Of a DNA stretch of 64,000 nucleotides, positions 1 to 10,559 are shown piece after piece. Origin of the DNA: Muraenolepis orangiensis (lineage: Eukaryota; Chordata; Actinopteri; Gadiformes; Muraenolepididae); NCBI GenBank assembly GCA_027704905.1, contig CM050999.1:1344094-1408093 (forward strand), given 5' to 3'. The notes under the pieces were generated by a model. It saw only the letters and a list, made by a program, of their open reading frames with translations. It was not told the origin of the DNA and made no database searches. A program made the position numbers and the translations under genes. The first letter of the stretch is position 1, and every line of letters starts with the position of its first letter.

Positions 1-25
1 AACAACACACTGAGAGAAACAAGCT

Positions 26-80
26 ATGAATCTTAGATCAGCAGCCAGAGGACTTCTAGCTTTCCTTCTGTCAGTACCAG
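26..80 (+). CDS. signal-peptide exon, copy 1
   Basis: ATG at 26 opens MNLRSAARGLLAFLLSVP, a basic start followed by a hydrophobic core. The exon ends in phase 1 at CCAG before GTTGGT. The same 55-nt exon recurs at 8542, 12416, 18550 (minus), 40954 and 52182. The upstream part of the 5' UTR exon is cut by the window edge. Confidence 0.85.
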
Positions 81-419
81 GTTGGTACACTTACACTGTG
101 AACATTTAGTTGAACTGGTTCAATCTGTAACATGACATGCAAACAACTGAGGCTGAGGAGAGGGTGAAACAACGGTGTTGTAACTAGATGTGACATCTAC
201 AGAATGGACCTCGACACCTTTACTACAGCCTCTTATAGTCAAAGTTTTTTTAGAGAACAATATTCTGCTCATTATAATAGTCATATAACAGTCAGACATT
301 GCGTTACATTATGTTGCATTTCAGATTACAATACAGATGTGTTGGCCATTTCCTGGTTGCTATATAACTTCTGTTAAATATATACAACATTGATGGGTTG
401 ATTTAGTTCCTATTTAAAG

Positions 420-680
420 TATATCACTATCTATATCTCTATCACTATCTGTATCACTTACTATCTTTATCACTATGTCTATCACTATCTCCATCACTAG
501 CATCACTATCACTATCTCTTGTCTCTAGTTATATCTCTGTCACTATCACTATCTCTATTACTATCATTATCTATATCACTAGCTATATCATTATCTCTCC
601 ATATTACTAGCTAAATCACTGTCTCTATCACTATCTCTATCTCTCTCTTTCACTATCTCTATCACTCATTCCTCTCACAG
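420..680. repeat. degenerate TATCAC/TATCTC satellite in intron 1
   Basis: Six-base-related array built on CTATCACTATCTCTAT. It occurs at the same intron position in copies 2 (8690-8920), 3 (12835-13260), 4 (17700-18130, minus), 5 (41100-41330) and 6 (54562-54775), so it predates the gene duplications. Confidence 0.9.
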
Positions 681-834
681 CTCAGTGGTCAGCATCTGTA
701 GTTTCCAGCTCCTCCCAACATCCTCCATCCTCTTTATGTATCTTGTGATCATCCACTCCATCAGCTGACTGCTTGTTGTGTCTTGACTGAGAAAGTGTCT
801 TGTTTATTCTCAATGAGATGTTTGTTTTTTACAG

Positions 835-1221
835 CGCTACATGGTAATGATGGCTGGTCAGTCACCTACACATCTAGTAATGTCTGCGCTTTAAGAGGAT
901 CAACGGTTAACATCAGAAGCTTCTTTAAATACGCTAAATATATTAAGTATATCCGTACCACAGTGGAGGAAAGACTGTGGTTTACTAAAGAACGCAGCAA
1001 TCAGCCGTTTGATCTGAAACATGATGAAGACTATACAGATCGTGTTAAATACAGCTGTGTGAAGTCAAGCTGTTGGTCTGCCTCGTTGGGCTGTGAGGTG
1101 TGTACCCTGAGTATCAAACACCTGACACAGAGTGACTCTGCTGTGTACAAGTTTAGGTTCATAACAAACCAACCGAATGGGAGCTATACTGGTAGCCCTG
1201 GAGTGACATTAACTGTGACCG
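835..1221 (+). CDS. V-type Ig exon, copy 1 (B-strand Cys lost)
   Basis: Starts after TTTTTTACAG and ends before GTAACT. It encodes the N-terminal V domain (GWSVTYT, ALRGSTV, TGSPGVTLTVT). Where copies 3 and 6 read DIICSF or DIKCSV, this copy reads NIRSFF, so the B-strand cysteine is missing. The F-strand position is YKFRF, also without cysteine. Other cysteines remain around YSCVKSSCW. Confidence 0.85.
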
Positions 1222-1256
1222 GTAACTAACTTATTATTAACACATCTATTGCAAAA

Positions 1257-1311
1257 CATGTGTGTGTGTGTGTGTGTGTATCTGTGTATGTATCTGTGTG
1301 TGTGCGTGCAT

Positions 1312-1362
<51 letters not shown>

Positions 1363-1395
1363 TATATGTGTGTATGTGTCTGTATGTATCTGTGT
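1257..1395. repeat. (GT)n microsatellite between V and D2
   Basis: Interrupted GT/TATG run filling the V-D2 intron. Counterparts lie at 13796-13975, 17000-17170 (as CA), 41812-41990 and 55360-55575. Long CV or HT reading frames here are artefacts. Confidence 0.95.
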
Positions 1396-1437
1396 GTAAT
1401 ATGAATGATCTTTGACTACATTTGTTCTCTGACCCAG

Positions 1438-1650
1438 ATCTCCAGGTCCAGGTGTCCATTCCTTATTCCCAGACCAATCCTACACTTAAATGTCACAGTA
1501 TGTGTTCTGTAACTGCTCGTCCTCACTACCTCTGGTACAGGAGTAGACAGCATATACATACTGGAATGTACTGCAGGGGCGACATTAACTCTAAAGAAAG
1601 CTATTGGTGTGCTGTTGAAGGATACGAGCATCTTCCCTCTCTTCCAGTGT
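1438..1650 (+). CDS. second Ig (D2) exon, copy 1
   Basis: Follows GACCCAG and ends CCAGTGT before GTAAGT, phase 1 on both sides. It encodes DLQVQVSIPY, then LKCHSMC, the LWYRS tryptophan motif and SYWCAVEGYE with the F-strand cysteine. It is slightly shorter (213 nt) than the 222-nt D2 exons of copies 3, 4, 5 and 6. Confidence 0.85.
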
Positions 1651-2518
1651 GTAAGTCAACTCCACAATATACTGACATGACACCAGATGTAATGGACCTT
1701 TAGGGTAAAGAATGTAGATTTAGTATGAATGGACTCAAACGGCGTTGGCTCTCTCAAGCCTCAGGCCACCAGTAATTAAAGTTACTGGTACCGGTACTGG
1801 AACCGTTTCCGATTGAAGAGAAACAGAAGCGCACAACTTGGTGTAATGCACCCTGGGGTGAAGATCTTTGTTCTCTGATGATTCCATGCCTCTGTCAGCA
1901 GTCACTCTGGTAACTCAGTTTGTGTGTAAATCCATTATGGCTGCACCCTAGTGGTGAAAGAGTGAAATTGTAAAACACATTTATTCAATGTGATCCACTA
2001 AGGAAGAAATCGTACCATAGTACGATGCATAGTACGATTCATAGTAAGCCCTTTTAGACTGTAACTGTGATTAAGGGCTATACAAAAACTTGCCCTGACT
2101 TGACTAGTAACAAGGACGTACATACGTACATTGACCTTTGCTACCTATTTAGTTTCAGTTCCACTTTAAGAGACCAATTAAACATTCATTCATTCTTTCT
2201 GTGGCCCACTTGGTCGCCTGTAGCTCATGGTCCCTTGGACTTAGTAGTCATTCCTAAGTGACAAGGATCCGTCCTGTTAGGAGGACGGTTCTCCACCTTG
2301 TTGGCTCCCTCCATGTTGGCATCGTACCCTACATTCACTCTAGCTCTAGCGTTTTGCTAACCTTCAGTGTACTTTTTGGTCAGTGTGTGAACTTAGAGAC
2401 ATGCGTAAGCTGCTCTTTATTGATCAACTGGATGCAATACGAGGCATGAAAATGACTCTTCTATTGGTTTCTTTATAAATACACGTTTTATAATCTAATG
2501 AAATGCAAATGTCAACAG

Positions 2519-2788
2519 ACTCTCCAAGGACCCCCTGGGTGGAGGTGAGTCCCTCTGGTGACATAAAGGAGGGCAGCTCAGTGACTCTGAATTGCAGCAG
2601 TGATGGCAACCCAGCAGCTGACTACACCTGGTTCAAGGTTAATACAAACAGTCTCCGCTCCAGATACATGAATCAGGGACAACAGCTTGTCTTTGGTCCC
2701 ATCCAGTCTTCACACTCTGGACAATATCTCTGTGAAGCTAAGAATGTGCTAGGGACAACGTCCTCCTCCATCTCCCTCGATGTGAAAT
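2519..2788 (+). CDS. C2-type Ig exon D3, copy 1
   Basis: Acceptor CAACAG, donor GTGAGT. It encodes SPRTPWVEVSPSGD, SSVTLNCSSD, YTWFK and SGQYLCEAKN, the canonical C2 cysteine pair plus tryptophan. NCS is a possible N-glycosylation site. Open throughout. Confidence 0.88.
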
Positions 2789-2959
2789 GTGAGTAAAACA
2801 CAACACAGTATAATAACATAACACAGATGTTAAAGTCACAACCATGTCCACATGAAGATGAACCATCATAATTCATCACTTATTCGGTTCACTTCTCAAA
2901 CGTGTTCTTTACATTGTCATTCATATAAAAGTACATTATGTTTTCCCAATGACCTCTAG

Positions 2960-3220
2960 ACGGGCCTAAACACACATCTGTGACATCAAGTCCCTCTGAG
3001 GACATAAAGGAGGGCAGTTCAGTGACTCTGAGCTGCAGCAGTGATGCCAACCCAGCAGCCGACTACACCTGGTTCAAGAACAACCAGCCTCTGCTCTGGG
3101 AACCACGTCAACGTTATACCTTCCCATCAGTCAGCTCTAAAGACAGAGGAGCGTACCGCTGTGAAGCACACAACAAATATGGACAGCTCAGCTCTCAATC
3201 GGTTTTCATAGATGTCAAGT
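2960..3220 (+). CDS. C2-type Ig exon D4, copy 1
   Basis: Acceptor GACCTCTAG, donor GTAAGT. It encodes TSSPSEDIKEGSSVTL, CSSDANPAADYTWFK and RGAYRCEAHNKYG, then VFIDVK. Intact C2 domain, nearly the same as the copy 6 exon at 57093-57353. Confidence 0.88.
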
Positions 3221-3598
3221 GTAAGTGGTCAAAAACAATCATAAATAATATTAAGAATGTTAATCGGTGATGTCTAATATGCAAACACCTTTGATATATC
3301 CGGTCTTGCAAAATGTTCCTTTGGTATTCATGCATTTCTGTATGCCTGTAAAAACCATGAACCACAGTAGTATTGTGGTAGAGAGAGTAATCTGTATTAG
3401 TAGAGAAAGTATTCTGTCTTATTCTGACTATAGTGTAGTGTGCGCTGTACAGTTTCATGTCTTTAGGATGAACATTGATCATTTCTGTTCATCACAGACT
3501 CTCCAAGGATCCCCAGGGTGGAGGTTCTCACTTCTCAAATGTGTTCTTTACATTGTCATTCATATAAAAGTACATCATGTTTTCCCAATGACCTCTAG

Positions 3599-3877
3599 AC
3601 TGTCCAAGGACCCCCTGGGTGGAGGTGAGTCCCTCTGGTGACATAGAGGAGGGCAGCTCAGTGACTCTGAGCTGCAGCAGTGATGCCAACCCAGCAGCTG
3701 ACTACACCTGGCTCAAGGTTAATACAGGGTTAATAAGTCTCCACTCCAGATACATAAACCAGAGACAACAGCTTGTCTTTGGTCCCATCCAGTCTTCACA
3801 CTCTGGACAATATCTCTGTGAAGCTAAGAATGTGCTAGGGACAACGTCCTCCTCCTCCGTCTCCCTCGATGTGAAAT
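3599..3877 (+). CDS. duplicated D3-like Ig exon, copy 1
   Basis: Open C2 domain closely matching D3 (shared LVFGPIQSSHSGQYLCEAK), with a small insertion before the C' region (VNTGLISLHS). It uses a D4-type acceptor (GACCTCTAG) rather than a D3-type one. It is absent from copy 6, so it comes from an internal D3-D4 duplication in this copy. Confidence 0.85.
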
Positions 3878-4310
3878 GTGAGTAAAACAAAACACAGTAT
3901 AATAACATAACAGATGTTAAAGTCACAACCATGTCCACATGAAGATGAACCATCATAATTCATCCCTTATTCAGTTCACTTCTCAAACGTGTTCTTTACA
4001 TTGTCAATCATATAAATGTACGGACGTCACAATTTCATAGATGTCGAGTGTGAGTGGTCAAAAACAATCATAAATAATATTAAGAATGTCGAATATGCAA
4101 ACACCTTTGATATTGGTCATGCAAAATGTTCCTTTGGTATTCATGTATTTCTGTATGCCTGGAAAAACCATGAACCACAGTAGTATTGTGTTAGAGAGAG
4201 TAATCTGTATTAGTAGAGACAGTATTCTGTCTCATACTGACACTACTGTAGTGTGTGCTGTACAGTTTCATGTCTTTAGGAGGAACATTGATCATATGTG
4301 TTCATAACAG

Positions 4311-4570
4311 ACTCTCCAAGGACCCCTGGGTGGCGGTGAGTCCCTCTGGTGACATAGAGGAGGGCAGCTCACTGACTCTGAACTGCAGCAGTGATGCCAA
4401 CCCAGCAGCTAACTACACCTGGTTCAAGGAACATGAAGACTCAGTGACGCAATCAGGACAGAACTACACCATCACTCATGTCACCCCTGAGCTTGGAGGA
4501 CATTATTACTGCCAAGCTCATAATGCAATCGGACGTCACAATTCCACCTTGTTGTTCGTTAATGTGACGG
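4311..4570 (+). pseudogene. last Ig exon, copy 1, frameshifted
   Basis: Homologous to copy 6 57629-57889 (EHEDSVTQSGQNYTIT, GGHYYCQAHNAIG). The opening C run is one base shorter than in every other D3/D5 exon, and the phase-1 frame stops at TGA 4337-4339. Downstream of that the domain is open in the shifted frame. Confidence 0.8.
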
Positions 4571-4874
4571 GTAATTGTTCCTTTAAGAGAGCTCACTGTT
4601 TAAAGGAGCAACCAAACACTTGAATCAGCAAAATCCTGGCTGAAATCCAGTGTTGACACTTAATAATAGTATTAACTTTGGTGCTGTGTGAGCACCCTGG
4701 TTAAACATGTATCACATTTATAATATGTATTCTTCAATTGGAGATGTGTTACATTTCATTGTCCTTTAAATATTGAGTTCTTGGTCATTATACTGCATTA
4801 CTTCTGGTCCTGATATTTTTTATCCTTCTAATGGTAAGTTCACATGAATCAAGTGTTTAATCACTGCTTTCCAG

Positions 4875-4979
4875 AGACATCATCATCATCATCATCATTA
4901 TCATCATCATCAACATATTAGTAGGAACCGTTTCTTTCTTACTGGTCACCATACTCCCCCTGCTCTTCCTTTGGATGAG
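4875..4979 (+). pseudogene. transmembrane exon, copy 1, frameshifted
   Basis: Homologous to 58185-58263. An expanded ATC/TCA triplet run is followed by the TM stretch seen in another frame as VSFLLVTILPLLFLWM. In the expected frame one T is missing relative to copy 6 and TAG occurs at 4919-4921. Confidence 0.7.
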
Positions 4980-4984
4980 GTGAG

Positions 4985-5165
<181 letters not shown>

Positions 5166-5217
5166 TTTGACATTCATTTATTCTGCTGCTTCTTTATCTT
5201 TATGTTCTGTTCACCAG

Positions 5218-5278
5218 AAGAAAGAGCACTTCCAGAAAAGCACATGTCCCGGGAGGAAGGCCAGATATCGTGGTGGAG
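5218..5278 (+). CDS. first cytoplasmic exon, copy 1
   Basis: 61-nt exon after TTCACCAG, ending before GTGAGT. It joins the TM exon in phase 2 to give RKSTSRKAHVPGGRPDIVVE, a basic juxtamembrane stretch, and ends in phase 0. Confidence 0.75.
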
Positions 5279-5330
5279 GTGAGTGACAGGAACCCATTTT
5301 TCACTATTACAGCCATTACTAAGACACACA

Positions 5331-5520
5331 GTGCAGCTACCCCAAGGCACCGCCCCAAAAAGTGGAGCTACCCCAAGGCCACGCCCCCAAACAGTGGAGC
5401 TACCCCAAGGCCACGCCCCCAAACAGTGGAGCTACTCCAAGGCCACGCCCCCAAACAGTAGAGCTACCCCCGGAGGCCACGCCCCTACATTTTGGAGCTA
5501 CCCCGAGGCCATGCCCCCAA
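5331..5520. repeat. minisatellite, about 30-bp unit, cytoplasmic intron
   Basis: Tandem units of the form GAGCTACCCC AAGGCCACGC followed by CCCCAAACAGT. The same array with different copy numbers lies at 36298-36390 and 58495-58650, and two-unit fragments at 31440-31495 and 44400-44460. It is a marker for this intron wherever it has been moved. Confidence 0.9.
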
Positions 5521-5683
5521 ACAACATGTGCAACAATGGCCAAGAGCTGAGCTCAAAGAGAAATCATCAAGCTATGTTCTATTATTAAGAGATTACTGCC
5601 TCATACAAGCGTTGTGAGAATCCTGGACAAGTTGCGCCATTGGTCCGATTTGGATGACTAAATGTACTCTTCTGTCCTCTCAG

Positions 5684-5889
5684 TCACTTCCTGTTCCTGT
5701 GTATGGCAACGTCTCAACTCTGACCAATCGCTCGGCTGCTGCAGCACAAAGAGAACCAATAGAAGAGCAGGATGATCTTCACTATGCCACCATCTACACT
5801 TCCTGCTCAGAGAACCAGGTCCAATCAGATCAGAAAGAGCAGGTCCTTTACTCGTTGGTCAACATTAAAAGACCCAACGCTGTCCCTGA
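5684..5889 (+). CDS. ITIM exon, copy 1
   Basis: 206-nt exon after CCTCTCAG. Motifs in order: VYGNV (YxN, possible Grb2-type site), LHYATI (canonical ITIM) and VLYSLV (canonical ITIM). Inhibitory signalling through SHP phosphatases is inferred from the motifs. Confidence 0.85.
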
Positions 5890-6064
5890 GTAAGCATCTC
5901 TTTATAATTCTAGACAGAAAATAAACTTCCAATGTGTGAGACTTCATCAACCCAAGGGAGACTTTGAGGCAGACTATTCTAACATAACATAAAGTCTCTT
6001 AAGAACTGAACGTAAACTGAAGTTCCTAACTTCTCATCATCTCTTTTTCACTTCTTCTTTTCAG

Positions 6065-6098
6065 GGACAGTGACCAGTTATACAGCACCATCGAATAA
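6065..6098 (+). CDS. last coding exon, copy 1
   Basis: Encodes DSDQLYSTIE then TAA at 6096-6098. YSTI is a third tyrosine motif but lacks a hydrophobic residue at -2, so it is ITIM-like only. An AATAAA overlaps the stop codon. Confidence 0.8.
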
Positions 6099-6372
6099 AC
6101 AACCCAGAGTTTAAATCAGTATGATTTAGATAGTGGGTTGGCTTTGTAAGTTTGTGTACATTAATGTGTCTCATTCATTCAGTGTAAAATGTCATATTGT
6201 TTTTCTGCATGTCGTATAGGCTTCTACTTGTGATGGCCCTGCTCCTGTGAGGGCAGGTCCTAAAAGCACCACCTGCCGGTTGTCTGAATGTACTGCACCT
6301 GTAAGAGCAGGTGTTTAAGTTACAACTTGCTGGGGGCCTGAACGTACTGCACCTGTGAGTGGCTGTGTTAAC

Positions 6373-6596
6373 GGGCGGCAGCATAGCTCAGTAGGTAGAG
6401 CGGTTGCCTCACATCTGGAAGGTTGCTGGTTGGATCCCTGGCTTCTCCTAGCAAAAAAAACTGTTGAGGTGTCCTTGAGCAAGACATCTGCTCCCTGTGC
6501 ACTGTACAAATAGCTGACTGCTGCTCTTAATACTAGGATGGGATAAATGCAGAGAAATTCATTTCGCTGTACACTGACACATTTGAATAATTCATT
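6373..6596 (+). mobile_element. tRNA-derived SINE in the 3' region of copy 1
   Basis: Has an A-box-like TAGCTCAGTAGGTAGAGCG and a B-box-like GGTTGGATCCC, followed by TCCTTGAGCAAGACA. The same insertion lies downstream of copy 6 (59502-59735), so it predates that duplication. Confidence 0.75.
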
Positions 6597-7147
6597 AATT
6601 GCACTACCTATTTTAGAAGACGACTCCCTCTAAAGGTTAAACACTTGCTATTGCATGCATAACCTCTGATTGGCTGATAGGGTTACACCTGCTAATGCTA
6701 CACACCTGTCCTCTATCCGCAAATTCAAACTGAATGGAAGGGGTCCCTGAATGAAGCTGAAACTATATTATAATGGTGGGGCTCACACTTACACCTGGTG
6801 GTATACTAAAATATATAATATGATGTAATATGAGGCCTTTAAAGGCTTGTGGCTTCCCCTCATCCTATCTTTCTCTGCTGCTTTCCAGGGCTGCCTTCCA
6901 ATAGTCTGTCTACAGCAGTTCCCCTCTGGTTTTCTGCTAAATCTCCAGAAGTGTTCCTTGATCTTCATTGTACTGGCGTGCCGTCTTGGGCACGGAGGTT
7001 GATACATCAGTGGATCCTCATATTGGTTTCTGTTGTTCTTCTTTACACACAAACCTTATTGCTCCTTATGTACATGTCACCCTTACATCTCACGACCTGA
7101 CCTGCATGCCCCATTTAGATATGTGTTGTAATCTTTTGATTTCTGTC

Positions 7148-7153
7148 AATAAA
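7148..7153 (+). promoter_or_regulatory. candidate polyadenylation signal, copy 1
   Basis: AATAAA in GTCAATAAAAACCTG, about 1.05 kb after the stop. It is conserved in copy 6 (60294-60299). The AATAAA overlapping the stop codon is an alternative, so the choice is uncertain. Confidence 0.4.
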
Positions 7154-7255
7154 AACCTGATGAACTACTACCTTTACTGTTTTGTGGTCGGTTTATGTTT
7201 GCGACGGCTTGAGGTAGTCGTAACACACTAAATTATACAAAGAATGAGGATCTCA

Positions 7256-8290
7256 CCAAGTTATGTTTAAGCTGTGAATGTTAAGCCACACACGGATTGT
7301 TGTTTGCTGAACCCCGGGGGGTAGTGCAGAAAGAGTCAGAGGCAAAAAGGAGTTTAGAACCCGTAGGCGTCTTTATTCAGATAAAGCTCCAAGGAATAAA
7401 CTGATATGAGGTGTGAACAATCAACTATGTGTGTGTCAATTATTGAAGTAAATAATACAATGTGTAAAGCGACTTACGTGAGTGCAAAACTGAAATCCAA
7501 ACAGGGGGTGTTGTATAATGTGCTGCGGGGAGAAGGCTGAAGTCCAAAATACGAACACAAAAACATCCAGCGGTAAAAATCAAAGTAGAAAAAAACAACA
7601 AAGGAATAAACGACAAAAATAGTCCAACAAGGAAATACCAGGAATCCACGAGAGATCGCGACAGGGTCTTCACTGGGGATTGAACAACAAGGTCTCGGGT
7701 TGAACAACTGGAAAGTTCTGGCAATGAGTGACAGGGGAGTGGAGTCTAAATAATAGGGAGCCTGATTGGGAATAGGGAACAGGTGCGCTGACGTGACTAC
7801 GGTCTTCTGGGACGGAGTGTTCTGGGTGTAGTAACCCCAGGTGGCAGAGAGGGGGAGGCAGAGGAGCGTGGCTGGAGAGGAGAGTTGCTTATTTGTCTTG
7901 CGAGAGTTGGCAACACTGGTAGACATAACGGAGATATATACGGATAATAAAGTAGTAAATGTGACACATTTAACGTATTAGCACCCCACCCCCCCGAAGA
8001 TGCACAGGGTTTGTTTTATGTTGTAAGACTGTAATGCAGAGATGTGGTTTTGCATACATATAATTCGTTTTGTACTGTATAAACTTGCTAAATTGTTTGT
8101 TTAAATATGTTAGCCGTAGCTTTAGCTATATCAGTAATAAGTAAGCTAACACATATTTATTGTTTCATGTAACTGTACACAGCTCTTACGTTGGTTTGTG
8201 GATTTGGAATAAATCTAAGATCATCAGTCAAGTGTCAGACCATCATTCGGAGGTATATGCTACATGTACGTTTGGTTAACCAGTTACCAC
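7256..8290. other. intergenic, no gene; conserved 3' flank then copy 2 5' flank
   Basis: About 7256-7930 matches 60400-61060 downstream of copy 6, including a sequence resembling GCGTCTTTATTCAG. It is therefore part of the ancestral duplication unit. Minus-strand reading frames here have no recognisable domain. A non-autonomous LTR-like origin is possible but I found no clear ends. Confidence 0.5.
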
Positions 8291-8487
8291 CGACACTTTC
8301 TGCAACAGCAGCGTCCTCCTTACATAAGTCTTAACTTTAATTGTATTGGGTAACATAAACACATATGTTCAATAACCAACTGATGTAATAGAGATCCATT
8401 TAAAAGTATATTAATAATATGCTTATGCTTATGTATTATGGTAGTCTCAGTGAAAATATTATGTTTTTCTCCTTTTTATGTTTTTAG

Positions 8488-9246
8488 TTTTGACCTGCTG
8501 TGTGAAGAGATCTCTGAACAACACACTGAGAGAAACAAGCTATGAATCTTAGATCAGCAGCCAGAGGACTTCTAGCTTTCCTTCTGTCAGTACCAGGTTG
8601 GTACACTTACACTGTGAACATTTAGTTGAACTGGTTCAATCTGTAACATGACATGCAAGCAACTGAGGCTGAGGAGAGGGTGAAACAACCACTATCATAA
8701 TCTCTATCACTAGCTATATCACTATCTCTCTTTATCACTAGCTATATCACTGTCTCTATCACTATCTCTATCACTTTCTCTATCACTATCTTTTTAACTA
8801 TCCCTATCACTTTAACTAGCTGTATCTCTATGTCTGACAAAGTCTCTATCACTATCTCGAATAACTATCTCTATCTCTATCTCTCTCTATCACTATCCTA
8901 TCACTCATTCCTCTCACAGCTAAGTGGTCAGCATCTGTAGTTTCCAGCTCCACCCAACATCCTCCATCCTCTGTATGTATCTTGTGATCATCCACTCCAT
9001 CAGCTGACTGCTTGTTGTGTCTTGACTGAGAATTTGTCTTGTTTATTCTCAATGAGATGTGTTTGTTATTTACAGCGCTACACGGTTATGATGGCTGGAC
9101 AGTCACCTACACACCTAGTAATGTCAGCGCTTTAAGAGGATCAACGGTTAACATCAGAATCTCCTTTAACTACCCTAAACAATTTAAAAAAAATCCGTAC
9201 CACAGTGGAGGAAAGACTGTGGTTTATTAAAGAACCCAGCAATCCT
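8488..9246 (+). pseudogene. CD22-like copy 2, truncated by an L2 LINE
   Basis: Signal-peptide exon 8542-8596 is intact within a UTR exon starting 8488. The V exon begins at 9076 (LHGYDGWTVTYTPSNV) but has lost the B-strand cysteine (NIRISF). It frameshifts in an A run near 9190 and breaks off at about 9246, where a LINE reverse transcriptase begins. No D2 or later exon follows before copy 3. The preceding 5' UTR exon donor (8320-8328) reads TTACATAAGT instead of TTACAGTAAGT, so its GT is lost. Non-functional. Confidence 0.85.
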
Positions 9247-10060
9247 CCTCAAGTGGTGAAGATTGGGAACAACATCTCATCCACTCTTCTCAACACCGGA
9301 GCACCCCAAGTTTGCTTCCTCAGTCCCCGGTTGTACTTGCTGTACACACATGACTGTACTGCCACGCACAGCAATAATCGGATTATCAAGTTTACAGACG
9401 ACACCACAGTCATCGGCCTGATAAGCGAGGGCGACGAAACAGAGTACAGAGATGAGGTAGTTCAGCTGACGCGATGGTGTGAGGACAACAGCCTCGCACT
9501 GAATGTCAGCAAGACCAAGGAGCTCATTGTGGACTTCAGGAGCCACAGGGGCATCCACTCCACCATCAGCCTGGACGGGACACCGGTGGAAGTCGTCAGC
9601 TGCTTCCGTTTCCTTGGACTACAGATTTACGATGACCTGGCATGGACCCGCAACACAGAGGTCATGCTGAAGAAGGCACACCAGCGCCTCTATGCTCTGT
9701 GGAGCCTCAGAAAAAGCGGAATAGGCCAGAGGTGGCTAGTGAACTTCTACCGTGGCACCGTAGAGAGTGTCCTGACGAGTGGCATCACTGTGTGGTACGG
9801 CAACATCACTGCACGGGACAATAAAGCCATCCAGAGGGTCGTGACGACGGCAGAGAAGATCATAGGGTGTGCACTTCCATGCATTGAGGAGATCTTTAGG
9901 ACCAGATGTCGGAAGAAGTCCATGTCAAACATAAAGGACTGCAACCACCGTCTGGTCGCCGTTTTCGCAACATCCATACAAGGATTACCAGGTTCAAGGA
10001 TCATTTTTATCCACAGGCATTGCACCTACTGAAATGCTAGGAGTGCTGCCACTATCATAA
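9247..10060 (+). mobile_element. L2-type LINE fragment (RT palm/thumb and 3' end)
   Basis: Encodes QVVKIGN, TLLNTGAPQ, LYLLYTHDC, KFTDDTTVIGLIS (RT active site with DD kept, FADD changed to FTDD) and the thumb region through WYGNITARDNKAIQRV. It is 5'-truncated, as is usual for LINE insertions. The open frame at 9205-10032 begins in Ig V-exon sequence and runs in frame into the RT. Confidence 0.85.
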
Positions 10061-10272
10061 TATTTACATTAACATTACACTATCATACTTTGCTGGACTT
10101 TCTGGACTCATTACAGTTACTTCACTGTTCTGCACTGTACTGCACTGTATTCATGATGCTGCTGCACAACTGGCACTTTAAATGCTTTTAAATATTTTTT
10201 TGCAATTCAACATGTACATATCATCCATCAGTAACTTCATTGTTTTTTTAATGTTCATTTACATTTTTTTAC

Positions 10273-10464
10273 AGACCAAACAGGTCTGTAGACGACGCCA
10301 TTTTCCTGGCACTACACATGGCCCTGCAGCACCTAGACAGGAGGGACACCTACATAGGACTGCTGTTCATTGACTACAGCTCGGCGTTCAACACCATCGT
10401 TCCCTCCAAGCTGGTCCTGAAACTGAGGGACCTAGGTCTGGGCGCCCCTATCTGTAACTGGATT
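10273..10464 (+). mobile_element. displaced N-terminal RT fragment of an L2 LINE
   Basis: Encodes RPNRSVDDAIFLALH and LLFIDYSSAFNTIVPSK, RT motifs that belong upstream of the piece at 9247. It lies downstream, embedded in L2 3' UTR. The 3' UTR string AATTCAACATGTACATATCA flanks it on both sides (about 10204 and 10468). Confidence 0.8.
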
Positions 10465-10559
10465 GCACAATTCAACATGTACATATCATCCATCAGTAAC
10501 TTCATTGTTTTTTTCATTGCATTTTTATTGTGTATAGTATTTTTATAATATTGTTTTAG

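Noticed and set aside
1416..1631. Minus-strand frames opposite Ig exons
   Set aside because: Shadows of real exons with correct splice borders on the other strand.
6380..6450. Possible tRNA gene (A and B boxes)
   Set aside because: The boxes belong to a SINE with a fish-SINE tail; no cloverleaf is completed. The same holds at 23012, 38760 and 59515.
7440..7926. Minus-strand frames downstream of copy 1 (and 60588-61064)
   Set aside because: No recognised domain, not conserved in frame between the two duplicated flanks, no splice or promoter support.
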